Shown: positions 34,387 through 43,030 of the stretch, piece by piece
Numbering within the stretch: the first letter of the stretch is position 1
How the letters are laid out: each line of letters begins with the position of its first letter
NCBI GenBank assembly: GCA_963799425.1
Contig: CAWCXA010000007.1
Location: forward strand, 62,001-126,000
Reading direction: 5' to 3'
DNA length: 64,000 bases
From: CAVWSM01 sp963799425
GTDB taxonomy: Bacteria > Actinomycetota > Actinomycetes > Jiangellales > Jiangellaceae
Program-made: the position numbers and the translations under genes
Notes under the pieces: model-generated
The model's input: only the letters and a program-made list of their open reading frames with translations
What the model was told of the DNA's origin: nothing
The model's database searches: none

Positions 34387-35280
34387 CTAGCTCTTGACCG
34401 AGCCGGCCATGAGTCCGCCGATGAAGTAGCGGCCGAGGATGATGTAGACCACCAGTGTCGGCAGGGACGCGATGAGTGCTCCCGCCATGCTCGCCGAGTA
34501 GTTCGTGAGCTGCCCGCCGGCGAGGGCGTTGAGTGCGATGGTGACCGGTCCGTTGCGCGTGTTGGACAGGAAGATCGCGAATAGATAGTCGTTCCAGGCG
34601 GATGTGAACTGCCAGATGATCGTGACGACAAACCCCGGCGCGGACAGCGGCAGGATGACTGACCAGAACGTCCGAAGCATCCCGGCCCCATCGACCCTGC
34701 TCGCCTCCATGAGCTCGTTGGGGATCGTGGTCGCGTAGTAGTTGCGGAAGATGAGCGTGCAGATCGGGATGCCGTAGATCACGTGGACCACGACCAGCGT
34801 GGGAATGCCGCTCGGCAGCCCGAGCTCCTGCGTCAGCTGACGCAGCGGGATCATCACGGCCTGGTACGGGATGAACATCCCGAACAGGATCAGCGTGAAC
34901 ACGAAGTCGGCCCCGGGGAAGCGCCAGCGTGACAGCACAAACCCGTTGGCCGCACCGAGCAGTGAAGAGATCACGGCAACGGGGATCGCCAGTGCGAACG
35001 TACGAAGGAACGACGGTCGAAGCGTGTCCCACGCCTGCCGCCACCCGTCGGTGGTCCATTCCTTTGGTAAGGTCCACGCGCTGCTCACGCCGGTCTCCGA
35101 GCCCGGCTTGAAGCTGGTGACGATGAGCACGTAGGCCGGGATCAGGACCACGAACACGAACGCCAGCAGCAGCACGAATTTGGTCGTGCGCGCAAGGGCC
35201 GACCGACGCGTGCCGCGACGCCCGACCGGCGCCTGCGCGGGCGGGAGCGCCTCGGTCTGGGCCAGGGTGTCAACGCTCAT
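34387..35280 (-). CDS. ABC sugar transporter permease, MalG type
   Basis: A 297-residue inner-membrane permease with six hydrophobic segments. The cytoplasmic coupling-helix signature EAA reads NELMEASRVDGAGMLRTFWSVILPLSAPG (given in part), and the protein ends in ILGRYFIGGLMAGSVKS as MalG-like permeases do. The internal ATG at 35280 overlaps the stop of the MalF-type permease (ATGA). Together the two permeases form the channel for the sugar delivered by the lipoprotein encoded upstream. The ATP-binding subunit is not encoded here, so a shared MsiK-type ATPase from elsewhere is expected. Confidence 0.93.
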   Translation of the reverse strand: MSVDTLAQTEALPPAQAPVGRRGTRRSALARTTKFVLLLAFVFVVLIPAYVLIVTSFKPGSETGVSSAWTLPKEWTTDGWRQAWDTLRPSFLRTFALAIPVAVISSLLGAANGFVLSRWRFPGADFVFTLILFGMFIPYQAVMIPLRQLTQELGLPSGIPTLVVVHVIYGIPICTLIFRNYYATTIPNELMEASRVDGAGMLRTFWSVILPLSAPGFVVTIIWQFTSAWNDYLFAIFLSNTRNGPVTIALNALAGGQLTNYSASMAGALIASLPTLVVYIILGRYFIGGLMAGSVKS

Positions 35281-36167
35281 GCCCGCTTCTCCGTCCGGAT
35301 CGTGTGGACGAGGTACGGGACGACGAGGACGGCGACGATGAGCAACAGCACTGTCGCGATGGCGGCGGCCTTCGCGTAGTCGAACTGCAGCAGCATCGTC
35401 CACATGTAGACCGACGGCACCTCCGTGACGTACTGCGCGCCGGAGATCGACATGATGAGGTCGAACATCTTGAGTGACATGTGGCCGATGATGATGAGCG
35501 CGGCCAGCGCAACTGGGGTGAGCTGCGGGAACAGCACGTGCCGATAGAGCTGGTAGGTCGTGGTGCCATCCATCACTGCGGCCTCACGCAGCTCGGCGGG
35601 AATGCTGCGGAATCCGGCGAGGAACAACGCCATCACGTAGCCGGACAGCTGCCAGATTGCCGGGATGGCCATGGCGGCCATGCCCCAGTCGGGGTCTGAC
35701 CACCAGGAGTTCTGCAGCACGTCGAGACCGATGAGGCCGAACAGGGCGTTGAGGCCACCGGCGTTCTCACCTTCAGCGCTGTTGAGCAGCCATCTCCATA
35801 CGACGCCAGACGCGACGAACGAGACGGCCATCGGGAACAGGTAGATGGACCGGAACCAGCCCTCACCCCTGATCCCGCGATCAAGCAGCAGCGCCCAGAG
35901 CACCCCTAGCACCAGCGTGCCGATAAGGAACACCACGGTGAGGATCGCGAGGTTGCGCAGCGAGTGAATAAACCGGTCGTCGTTGGTGAAGAGGTTGTTG
36001 TAGTTCTCCAGACCGACGTAGCCCGTTTCCGGTAGTGCGGTGTGGCGGTCGGTCAGCGACAGCCGCATCGTCCAGGCGATGAGGCCGTAGACGAAGATCG
36101 CCAGGATCACCAGCGACGGTGTCAGCAGCAGGAGCCCCGGCCCCCAGCTGCGGATCCTCTGACGCAC
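35277..36167 (-). CDS. ABC sugar transporter permease, MalF type
   Basis: A 296-residue permease with six membrane helices and the EAA loop RSIPAELREAAVMDGTTTYQLY. It pairs with the MalG-type protein downstream. A longer reading frame begins with TTG at 36200, but GTG 36167 is preferred because GGAG is placed six bases before it and the protein then starts VRQRIRSWGPGLLLLTPSL, the usual layout. Expression relative to the binding protein is probably lowered by the hairpin at 36258-36286. Confidence 0.92.
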   Translation of the reverse strand: MRQRIRSWGPGLLLLTPSLVILAIFVYGLIAWTMRLSLTDRHTALPETGYVGLENYNNLFTNDDRFIHSLRNLAILTVVFLIGTLVLGVLWALLLDRGIRGEGWFRSIYLFPMAVSFVASGVVWRWLLNSAEGENAGGLNALFGLIGLDVLQNSWWSDPDWGMAAMAIPAIWQLSGYVMALFLAGFRSIPAELREAAVMDGTTTYQLYRHVLFPQLTPVALAALIIIGHMSLKMFDLIMSISGAQYVTEVPSVYMWTMLLQFDYAKAAAIATVLLLIVAVLVVPYLVHTIRTEKRA

Positions 36168-36257
36168 AAACAACTCCAGCACGAACCGGTCGGCGTCCAA
36201 TGACGGACATCGAGACGGATAGTCTAGGGGCGGATAGGTCTAGGGGTCGGGCGTGGC

Positions 36258-36286
36258 GGCGGGACGGTCGCAACGACCGCCCCGCC
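36258..36286 (-). terminator. Hairpin between binding-protein and permease genes (attenuator)
   Basis: GGCGGGACGGTCG (36258-36270) and CGACCGCCCCGCC (36274-36286) form a 13-bp stem with one mismatch around CAA. It sits 39 bases after the binding-protein stop and 91 bases before the permease start. Such stems commonly give excess binding protein over permease by partial termination and 3'-end protection. A short direct repeat, CGGATAG(G)TCTAGGGG twice, lies next to it at 36216-36246. Confidence 0.65.
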
Positions 36287-36324
36287 GACACGCGATCACC
36301 CGTGGGCGTGGCGCAGGGGATAGC

Positions 36325-37611
36325 TCACTGGGCGTGGTTCTCGCCTGCGGTCACCAGGGCCGACTTGAGTGCGTCGACGTCCTGGCTGCCGCTGAACGCA
36401 CCGGTAGCCGAGTTGACGTCGTTGATCCACGCGATCGAAGCCGCGGACCCGTGCGCCAGCGAGACAACCAGCTCATCGGTGCCGAAGTCCTCCATCGCCG
36501 ACTGCTGGTACTGCCCATAGTCAGCGGCGTTGGCATCGGTGCGAGCCGGGATCGAGCCCTTCTTCGTATTGAACGCCTTCTGGCCTTCTGCACTGCCGAC
36601 GGTCTGCAGCCAGCACTTTGTGCCTTCCTCATTCGGTGCGCCGGTCGGCAGGACGAACGAGTCAGCAAGCCACTGGAACACACCGTCGTTGCCGGGGACC
36701 GGCCAGTAGACGTAGTCGGTGTCCGGAACGAGCTGCTCCTGGTCGAAGTTGGCCGCTGTCCAGTCACCCATGACGGTGTAAGCCGCCTGGCCCTGTGTGA
36801 CGTAGTTGGCTGCGTCCGGCCAGTCGAGGCTGTCGCGGTCGGTGTTGGCGAACGTGAGCAGCGTGGCGAACTTGTCGACGGCGCCCGAGACCTCTGCGGA
36901 GTCCCATGCGGTGTCGCCGGTCCACAGCCCGTTGAAGCCGTCGGGGCCGAGCTCGGAGATGAGCACGGTCTCGAGCAGCATCGTCTGAGTCCAGTCCTTG
37001 GCGATGGCAAGAGGCGCCTCGATGCCGCCGGCCTTCAACTTCTCCATGTCGGCGATCCACCCGTCGATGTCAGCCGGGGCCGTGGTCGCGAGCCCAGCCC
37101 CCTGCAGCACCGTGGGGTTGGCCCAGACGACGTTGGCCCGGTGGATGTTGGCCGGGATCGAGTAGATCTTGCCGTCGACAGTGATGTTGTCGATCAGGCC
37201 CTGCGGGAAGACGTCGGTAAGACCCCACTCCTCGAAGTCGGCCGACAGGTCCTGCACCTGGCCGGCGGCGATGTAGTCGCTCAGCTCACCACCGGCGTGC
37301 GCCTGGAACGTGTCCGGCGGGTCGTTGGTCTGCAGCCGCGACGCGAGCACGCTCTTAGCGTTGCTACCGGCCCCACCGGCAACCGCACCGTTGACGAACG
37401 AGAAGTCCGAGCAGTCCGTGTCGAACACGGACACCAGGCCGTCGAGCCCCGCCTTCTCACCGCCCTCAGCCCACCAGGTGAAGACCTCGACATCGCCACT
37501 GGCGCTGCCGGTGGCGTCGCCGCTGTCGTCGTCGTCGCCGGCACACGCAGCGACCAACAGGAGGGCTACGGCACTGAAGGCCGCCCCCACCTTCCGCTTG
37601 TTGAGATGCAT
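36325..37611 (-). CDS. ABC transporter sugar-binding lipoprotein
   Basis: A 428-residue extracellular solute-binding protein of family 1. The N-terminus KRKVGAAFSAVALLLVAAC is a lipoprotein signal with lipobox LVAAC (C23), followed by an acidic linker (GDDDDSGDATG). The mature protein has the typical opening VEVFTWWAEGGEKAGLDGLV and aromatic residues expected in a sugar site. Two cysteines (TDCSDF, TKCWLQ) may be disulphide-bonded. ATG 37611 has GGAGGGAG four bases upstream. It is the first gene of the transporter-isomerase operon and has LacI-type sites upstream (37653-37704). Ligand: probably mannose or manno-oligosaccharide, by context. Confidence 0.92.
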   Translation of the reverse strand: MHLNKRKVGAAFSAVALLLVAACAGDDDDSGDATGSASGDVEVFTWWAEGGEKAGLDGLVSVFDTDCSDFSFVNGAVAGGAGSNAKSVLASRLQTNDPPDTFQAHAGGELSDYIAAGQVQDLSADFEEWGLTDVFPQGLIDNITVDGKIYSIPANIHRANVVWANPTVLQGAGLATTAPADIDGWIADMEKLKAGGIEAPLAIAKDWTQTMLLETVLISELGPDGFNGLWTGDTAWDSAEVSGAVDKFATLLTFANTDRDSLDWPDAANYVTQGQAAYTVMGDWTAANFDQEQLVPDTDYVYWPVPGNDGVFQWLADSFVLPTGAPNEEGTKCWLQTVGSAEGQKAFNTKKGSIPARTDANAADYGQYQQSAMEDFGTDELVVSLAHGSAASIAWINDVNSATGAFSGSQDVDALKSALVTAGENHAQ

Positions 37612-37652
37612 CGCACTCCCTCCGAGCGACTGGCTCAGCGAGCCACGATCGC

Positions 37653-37704
37653 CGACATCGTTGTCATCCATGGTCAATCTGGCGTGGGTTCGGCGGCGTT
37701 GTCA
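37653..37704. promoter_or_regulatory. LacI-type operator plus a half-site before the transporter operon
   Basis: CGACATCGTTGTCA (37653-37666) matches the consensus TGACAnCGnTGTCA at all but the first position. A second, half-conserved copy, CGGCGGCGTTGTCA, lies at 37691-37704, 38 bp further up. Both are in the 177-base gap between the repressor gene and the binding-protein gene. Confidence 0.65.
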
Positions 37705-37788
37705 ACGGTGCAAACGCGGACGTTGCCATCTCGTGACTACGCATCCAGGGCGATTCCGGACGCCACTCACGACGTCCGGGTAACGGCG

Positions 37789-38814
37789 TCAGGACGCCCG
37801 GCGCTCGCCGGAGCCGCGTGGCACCAGCCGTGTCGGCAGCACCACGGTCTGCGCAGGCCCGGTGCGCCCGCCCAGTCGTTCGAGCGCGAGCCGCGCGGCT
37901 CGACGGCCCATCTCCTCGACGTCATGCGCCACGACGGTCACGCCGAGGACGTCGCCGAGATCGAAGTCGTCGAACCCTACGAGCGCTGGCGGTTTCGGAA
38001 GGTCTCGCAGCGCGCGCAGAGCGCCGGTGGTGATGCGGTTGTTGGTGGTGAACAAGGCAGTCGGAGCGTCCGGTCGGCCCAAAAGCTCTCGCACAGCAGC
38101 CTCCGCGGTGCTGACGTCGTGGGCTCCCTCGTGGACGTAGCCGCGCCAGTCATCCACACCCGCCCGCTCCATGGCTTCGCGAAAGCCGTCGACGCGGTCG
38201 CGGAGGGTGGCCAACCGAGAGAAGTCACCGACGACCCCAATGCGCCGATGACCCGCGGCGAGCAGGTGCTCGGCGGCAAGCCGGGCGCCGCCGCGGTTGT
38301 CCAGGATGACGACGTCGGACAGCAGCCCGATCGGTGGCCGGTCGAGGAACACCAAGGGCACCCCATGCCTCCGCTCACCGGCGAGGTATCCGTGGTCACC
38401 CACCGTCGACACGACGAGGAGGGCGCAGACCCGACGCTCGAGCAGGGCATTGACGAGCGCCACCTCGAGATCGGGATCTTCGTCGGAACTTGCTGTCACC
38501 AACTGCAGACCCTCCGAGCGAAGCTCTCGCTCGATGCCGCTCGCGAGCCGCGAGTAGAAGGGGTTGGCGAGGTCGCCCGTGATCAACCCAACCAGCGTGG
38601 ACCGCGCTCCTCGGCGCAGCTCCCGGGCGATGCCGTTGAGCCTGAAGCCCAGGCGGTCGGCCGCCTGCTGCACGCGCCGCGCGGTGGACTCGGCGACGTT
38701 GGGCTCGCCGTTCAAGGCACGCGACGCCGTCTTGAGGCTGACTCCCGACAGCGCTGCTACGTGCGCCAGCGTGGGTCGCGAGACACCCACCGGCGACGGC
38801 TTGCCCTCGGCCAC
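37789..38814 (-). CDS. LacI-family transcriptional repressor of the mannoside locus
   Basis: A 341-residue LacI/GalR regulator. The N-terminal HTH PTLAHVAALSGVSLKTASRAL and hinge region bind palindromic DNA; the rest is a periplasmic-binding-protein-like sugar sensor (LVGLITGDLANPFYSRLASG, LFTTNNRITTGALRAL). GTG 38814 has GGAGG three to four bases upstream; earlier in-frame starts would place the operator inside the gene. The perfect palindrome at 38838-38851 lies 24 bases upstream, so it is very likely autoregulated, and related sites precede the transporter operon and the mannosidase gene. The inducer is probably mannose or a manno-oligosaccharide. Confidence 0.93.
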   Translation of the reverse strand: MAEGKPSPVGVSRPTLAHVAALSGVSLKTASRALNGEPNVAESTARRVQQAADRLGFRLNGIARELRRGARSTLVGLITGDLANPFYSRLASGIERELRSEGLQLVTASSDEDPDLEVALVNALLERRVCALLVVSTVGDHGYLAGERRHGVPLVFLDRPPIGLLSDVVILDNRGGARLAAEHLLAAGHRRIGVVGDFSRLATLRDRVDGFREAMERAGVDDWRGYVHEGAHDVSTAEAAVRELLGRPDAPTALFTTNNRITTGALRALRDLPKPPALVGFDDFDLGDVLGVTVVAHDVEEMGRRAARLALERLGGRTGPAQTVVLPTRLVPRGSGERRAS

Positions 38815-38837
38815 AGAACCTCCGTCGTCCGTAGAGA

Positions 38838-38851
38838 TGACATCGATGTCA
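38838..38851. promoter_or_regulatory. Perfect palindromic operator before the LacI gene
   Basis: TGACATCGATGTCA is a perfect 14-bp palindrome with central CG, the reference copy of the motif found also at 32967, 33066 and 37653. It lies 24 bases upstream of the repressor start. Confidence 0.8.
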
Positions 38852-38999
38852 CAACTGGCATCCTGCCACACGCGCGGCCGATCGATCGTTGCCGTCACAG
38901 CGGCCAACCGGCCGCACTGATGACCGTGGCCCACGGCGAGGACGAGCCACCGCCGTGCCCCTCGACCTGCCCGGCCCGACCCAGATACGGTGCCGGGCC

Positions 39000-40187
39000 A
39001 TGAAGGCGGCAATGGTGACGCTGGGCGTGCTCGTGGTCGTGGGCGCGCTCTGGTACGTCGTGGCCCGCCTCACCCGTGCCCGTCGGTATCTCGGGACCGC
39101 CGCCGATGTCGCCACCTACCGGACCCTGCACACGGTGTCGCTCGCCGCACCGCCTCTGCGGGGTGGCCTCACGGAAGCGTCGGCCGGCAGGGCAGCCGGA
39201 CACCTGCGCACGCTGCTCGCGTGCGACGCGGTGGCACTCACGAGCGAGACTGCACTCCTTGCCTGGGACGGCTCCGGGGAGACCTCCCACGCTTCGTCTG
39301 CAATGCTGCACGCCACTCGGACGATCGACGAGGGCCGCACGCGGGTGCTCACGTCCGAGCAGGTCGCGTGCGAGGACCCCCTCTGTTCCGTAGGCAACGC
39401 CGTCGCTGCCCCGCTAGCCACCGACGGGCGCGTGGTTGGCGCCCTCGTCGCCTACTCCGAGAATGGCCCGAGTGCCGGCATGGTCCGGGCTGTCGAGGAG
39501 GTCGCCGGGTTCGTGTCGGGCCAGCTCGAGCTCGCCATGCTCGACTGGTCCCGAGCTCAGGTCGCCGAGGCGGAGGTCCGCGCGCTGCGTGCGCAGATCT
39601 CACCGCACTTCGTCTACAACTCGCTCACCGCGATCGCGTCGTTCGTCCGTACGGATCCAGAGCGTGCCCGCGACCTGCTCACCGAGTTCGCGGACTTCAC
39701 CCGCTACTCGTTCCGCCGGCACGGCGAGTTCACGACCCTCGCCGAGGAGCTGCGCTCCATCGAGCGCTACCTGCTGCTCGAGCGGGCTCGGTTCGGGGAC
39801 CGGCTGCAGGTCACGCTGCGCATCGCGCCTGAGGTGCTGCCCGTTGCCGTCCCCTTCCTCTGCCTCCAACCGCTCGTGGAGAATGCCATCCGGCACGGCC
39901 TGCAAGGCCGGCCCGGCCCGGGGCACATCACGATCCTTGCCGAAGACGCCGGCAACGAGTGCCTCATCAGCATCGACGACGACGGCGTCGGCATGGATCC
40001 GGAGCGGTTGCGGCGCACGCTCGGCGGTGAACCCACCGGTGACGGGGTGGGGCTCGGCAACGTCGACGAACGGATGCGTGCAGTGTTCGGCGACGACTAT
40101 GGGCTGGTCGTCGAGACCGCGCTCGGCGCGGGCACCAAGGTGAACGTCCGCGTCCCGAAGTACCGCCAGGGGGTGCGCGCCTCATGA
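39000..40187 (+). CDS. LytS/YehU-type sensor histidine kinase
   Basis: A 395-residue kinase. One N-terminal membrane helix (about 5-24), a GAF-like region (about 60-180, with a CEDPLCSVG cysteine pair), then the His_kinase domain with the phospho-accepting histidine in RAQISPHFVYNSLTAI, followed by an ATPase domain with LVENAIRHGL (N box) and DGVGMD and GVGLGNVDER (G boxes). This is the LytS/BtsS class, several of which sense pyruvate or acetate-related signals. ATG 39000 lies eight bases after TACGGT, so a leaderless start fits; ATG 39012 with AAGG upstream is an alternative. It overlaps the regulator gene by four bases. The single short helix means it is not a multi-helix membrane receptor as BtsS is. 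Confidence 0.9.
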   Translation: MKAAMVTLGVLVVVGALWYVVARLTRARRYLGTAADVATYRTLHTVSLAAPPLRGGLTEASAGRAAGHLRTLLACDAVALTSETALLAWDGSGETSHASSAMLHATRTIDEGRTRVLTSEQVACEDPLCSVGNAVAAPLATDGRVVGALVAYSENGPSAGMVRAVEEVAGFVSGQLELAMLDWSRAQVAEAEVRALRAQISPHFVYNSLTAIASFVRTDPERARDLLTEFADFTRYSFRRHGEFTTLAEELRSIERYLLLERARFGDRLQVTLRIAPEVLPVAVPFLCLQPLVENAIRHGLQGRPGPGHITILAEDAGNECLISIDDDGVGMDPERLRRTLGGEPTGDGVGLGNVDERMRAVFGDDYGLVVETALGAGTKVNVRVPKYRQGVRAS

Positions 40188-40939
40188 CCGCCTTGCGTGT
40201 CCTAGCCGTCGATGACGAGCTCCCCGCGCTCAACGAGATCGCCTTCCTGCTGCGCGCCGACCCGCGCGTGCAATCCGTACGCACGGCGGTTGATGGGCCT
40301 GCAGCGCTCCGCGAGCTGCGTGACGAAGCCGTCGACGCCGTCTTCGTCGACATCCACATGCCAGGCCTCACAGGCCTCGAGCTGGCTGACCTTCTCGGCC
40401 GGTTCCGTACGCAGCCCGCCGTGGTATTTGTGACGGCACATGACGAGCATGCGGTCGAGGCGTTCGACTTGCACGCTGTCGACTACGTGCTCAAGCCCGT
40501 ACGTGCCGAGCGGCTCAGCGAGGCGGTTCGCCGAGTGGTTGCCGCGCTGCACCGGCCGGCGGCAAGCCCCCGAGCCGACACGAGGCAGGACGACACGATT
40601 CCCGTCGAGCTCGGCGGTGTGACCCGCTTCGTGTCCCGCGGCGACGTACGGTTCGTCGAGGCGCAAGGCGACTACGCGCGGCTGCACACCGCCGACGGCA
40701 GCCACCTCGTCCGCATCCCGCTCACCACTCTCGAGGAGCAATGGGCCGATGCCGGGTTCGTTCGCATCCATCGCAGCCATCTAGTCTCACTGGCCCATGT
40801 CGACGAGATCCGCATGGATGGGGGGCGCTGCGCAGTACGGATCGGTGACGAGTTCCTGCCGGTCAGCCGGCGGCACACGCGCGAGTTGCGCGACCTGCTC
40901 GTCCGACAGGTCCGGCCGGGCAGACCGGACCGACGATGA
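40184..40939 (+). CDS. LytTR-family response regulator
   Basis: A 251-residue regulator. The receiver domain has DDE at 10-12, phospho-accepting D56 in VFVDIHMPGL, and lysine in YVLKPVRAE. The C-terminal LytTR domain (about 145-245) shows VRFVEAQGDYARLHTADGSHLVR and FVRIHRSHLVSLAHVDEI, the beta-strand DNA-binding fold. LytTR proteins bind direct repeats spaced about 21 bp. Such repeats lie at 42855-42927 before the DUF485-symporter operon. The gene overlaps both neighbours by four bases (ATGA), so sensor, regulator, small membrane protein and symporter form one operon. Confidence 0.93.
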   Translation: MTALRVLAVDDELPALNEIAFLLRADPRVQSVRTAVDGPAALRELRDEAVDAVFVDIHMPGLTGLELADLLGRFRTQPAVVFVTAHDEHAVEAFDLHAVDYVLKPVRAERLSEAVRRVVAALHRPAASPRADTRQDDTIPVELGGVTRFVSRGDVRFVEAQGDYARLHTADGSHLVRIPLTTLEEQWADAGFVRIHRSHLVSLAHVDEIRMDGGRCAVRIGDEFLPVSRRHTRELRDLLVRQVRPGRPDRR

Positions 40940-41331
40940 ACGACATTCCCCAGCGGGTTACACAACGTGTCACGGTGTCCAGCCCACGAATGATGGCTGC
41001 GCGCGTTGCTCGGCACCCTGTGACGCGCGAGATCGACGAGTTGACCGGGCTCGGCGAGGTTTACATGCGATCGCTGATGCGGGTCCAGGGGCGGCTGGCC
41101 TTCGTGACCGCGACAGCTGTGGTGCTCGGTCTCGGGGCGCTCCCGATCCTCTTCGCACTCGTACCTGCAGTGCGCGAGGCAAGCATCGCCGGCATCCCCC
41201 TCGTTTGGTTGATCCTGGGCGTCGGCGTATACCCGTGGTTGCTTGTCGTCGGCGTCGTGTTCGTGCGACAGGCAGAGCGCAATGAGCGTCGCTTCACCGA
41301 CCTCGTCGCGCCGCAGGAACCACCAGAGTGA
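40936..41331 (+). CDS. Small membrane protein paired with the first sodium symporter
   Basis: A 131-residue protein with two membrane helices (about 52-78 and 86-110), a 50-residue N-terminal cytoplasmic region and a short polar tail. The place immediately before a sodium:solute symporter, with overlapping stop and start (GTGA), is that of the DUF485/DUF4212-type accessory subunits of ActP-like carriers, and the spacing of the helices is similar, but sequence similarity to DUF485 is not obvious by eye. A role as an accessory subunit is an inference. Confidence 0.72.
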   Translation: MNDIPQRVTQRVTVSSPRMMAARVARHPVTREIDELTGLGEVYMRSLMRVQGRLAFVTATAVVLGLGALPILFALVPAVREASIAGIPLVWLILGVGVYPWLLVVGVVFVRQAERNERRFTDLVAPQEPPE

Positions 41332-42848
41332 GCCACCTCCTGGCGTGGACGGCCATCACGTTCACCGTCGTCGCCACGGTCGGTGTCGGCGCGTTCGGGC
41401 TTCGGCTGTCGCGCACCACCAGCGACTTCTATGTCGCGTCACGCACGGTCACACCGCAGTGGAACGCAGCAGCGATCGGCGGCGAATACCTTTCCGCGGC
41501 TTCGTTTCTCGGCGTAGCCGGCCTCATCCTGGTGGCCGGCGCCGACATGCTGTGGTTCCCGGTGGGCTACACGGTGGGCTACCTTCTCCTGCTCGTTTTC
41601 ATCTCGGCGCCACTGCGCCGGTCCGGTGCGTACACGCTGCCTGACTTCGCCGAGGCGCGACTGGAGTCAACGACGGTCCGGCGGGTCGCGAGCGTGCTCG
41701 TCGTGCTCATCGGCTGGCTCTATGTCATGCCGCAGCTGCAAACGGCTGGGCTCGTGGTGCGCACGCTCACCGGCGTACCCACGTGGGTCGGCGCTGCCCT
41801 GGTCGCACTCGTCGTGCTCGTCACCGTCCTGTCCGGTGGCATGCGCAGCATCACCTTCGTGCAGGCTTTCCAGTACTGGCTAAAGGTCACGGCCCTGGCC
41901 ATCCCAGTCGTGTTCCTGCTGCGCGCGTGGCAGGCCGACAGCGCGCCATCACCAGCTGCTTTCGCGCCCGACTCGTGGCTTTTGCCGATGACCGGTGACG
42001 AGCCGCATCAGCTCTACACCACCTACTCGCTGATCCTCGCGCTCTTCCTCGGAACCATGGGCCTGCCACACGTCCTGGTCCGCTTCTACACGAACCCAGA
42101 TGGCCGCGCGGCGCGGCGCACCACGGTGGGCGTTCTGGCGCTCGTGGGCGCGTTCTACCTGCTGCCGACCGCCTATGGCGTGCTCGGGCGGTTGTACGCG
42201 CCAGAACTCGCCGAGTCCGGCCAGGCCGACACCGTCGCCCTCGTGCTCCCCGAGCGCATGGTCGGTGGCGTGACCGGCGATCTGCTCAGCGCGCTTGTGA
42301 CTGCCGGCGCATTCGCGGCCTTCCTGTCGACGTCGTCCGGGCTCACCGTGTCCGTCGCGGGGGTGCTCTCTCAGGACCTGCTGGCCACGCGGATCCGCGA
42401 TGGTGTCACGGCGTTCCGGCTCGGCACGTGCGTTGCCGTAGTCGTCCCGTTCCTGCTCGCCCTGATGGGGCAGCGACTCGGCGTCGCCAACGTCGTGGGG
42501 CTCACCTTTGCCGTGGCTGCGTCGTCGTTCTGCCCGTTGCTGCTGCTCGGCATCTGGTGGCGACACCTCACGACCACTGGAGCGATCGCCGGTCTGGTCA
42601 TTGGTGGTGGCCTGTGTGCTACCGCCGTCCTGCTGACGATCAGCAATGGGCCGTACGACGGTTGGTTCGGCACCCTGCTCGGTCAACCGGCCGCCTGGAG
42701 CGTGCCGCTCGCATTCATCACAATGGTGGTCGTCTCGCTGCTGACACCCGCCCAGCGACCGGCCAACGTGGCAAGGACGATGGTGCGGCTGCACACCCCG
42801 GAAGGGCTCGACGTCGTGCGTGACTCGACGCACCCCTGGCACCGCTGA
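41328..42848 (+). CDS. Sodium:solute symporter (SSS family), probable monocarboxylate carrier
   Basis: A 506-residue carrier with about 13 membrane helices. SSS family landmarks are FYVASRTVTPQWNAAAIGGEYLSAASFLGVAG near the N-terminus (given in part), SGGMRSITFVQAFQYWLK, and GTMGLPHVLVRFYTNPDGRAAR, the last being typical of the ActP/MctC acetate-propionate-pyruvate branch. It lies in the same operon as the LytS/LytTR pair and is followed, after 180 bases, by a second symporter module. Whether it carries solute or acts mainly as a sensor partner, as some SSS proteins do, cannot be told. Confidence 0.9.
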   Translation: MSHLLAWTAITFTVVATVGVGAFGLRLSRTTSDFYVASRTVTPQWNAAAIGGEYLSAASFLGVAGLILVAGADMLWFPVGYTVGYLLLLVFISAPLRRSGAYTLPDFAEARLESTTVRRVASVLVVLIGWLYVMPQLQTAGLVVRTLTGVPTWVGAALVALVVLVTVLSGGMRSITFVQAFQYWLKVTALAIPVVFLLRAWQADSAPSPAAFAPDSWLLPMTGDEPHQLYTTYSLILALFLGTMGLPHVLVRFYTNPDGRAARRTTVGVLALVGAFYLLPTAYGVLGRLYAPELAESGQADTVALVLPERMVGGVTGDLLSALVTAGAFAAFLSTSSGLTVSVAGVLSQDLLATRIRDGVTAFRLGTCVAVVVPFLLALMGQRLGVANVVGLTFAVAASSFCPLLLLGIWWRHLTTTGAIAGLVIGGGLCATAVLLTISNGPYDGWFGTLLGQPAAWSVPLAFITMVVVSLLTPAQRPANVARTMVRLHTPEGLDVVRDSTHPWHR

Positions 42849-42854
42849 CAGCCG

Positions 42855-42927
42855 ACCGCTCGGCGCGTCACACCGACCGTTCGTCGCAGCACCACGCACC
42901 GCAGACCGAGGCTCAGCGACCGCTCGT
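42855..42927 (+). promoter_or_regulatory. LytTR-type direct repeats before the DUF485-symporter operon
   Basis: ACCGCTCGG (42855-42863), ACCGTTCGT (42876-42884) and ACCGCTCGT (42919-42927) lie on the same strand, 21 and 43 bp apart, about two and four helical turns. ACCGTTCGT fits every position of the published LytTR consensus [TA][AC][CA]GTTN[AG][TG]; the others differ in one. A possible -10, TAGCGT, is at 42973-42978, so the repeats are placed for activation. Confidence 0.6.
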
Positions 42928-43030
42928 CGCAAGAGCTGTACGCACACCTCCCGAGACACCCAGTGCCCCTCCTAGCGTTCGCGGGCAACACCGGCACGTG
43001 ACGCCGGACACAGCGCTCCTGGAGGTCCCC

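Noticed and set aside
36305..36350. tRNA-like GTGGCGCAGGGGATAGCTCA sequence
   Set aside because: No acceptor pairing or anticodon arm, and the stretch overlaps the 3' end of the binding-protein gene.
36253..39003. 916-codon open frame across binding protein and LacI genes on the plus strand
   Set aside because: Spans two well-supported minus-strand genes and their promoter region; low-complexity protein.
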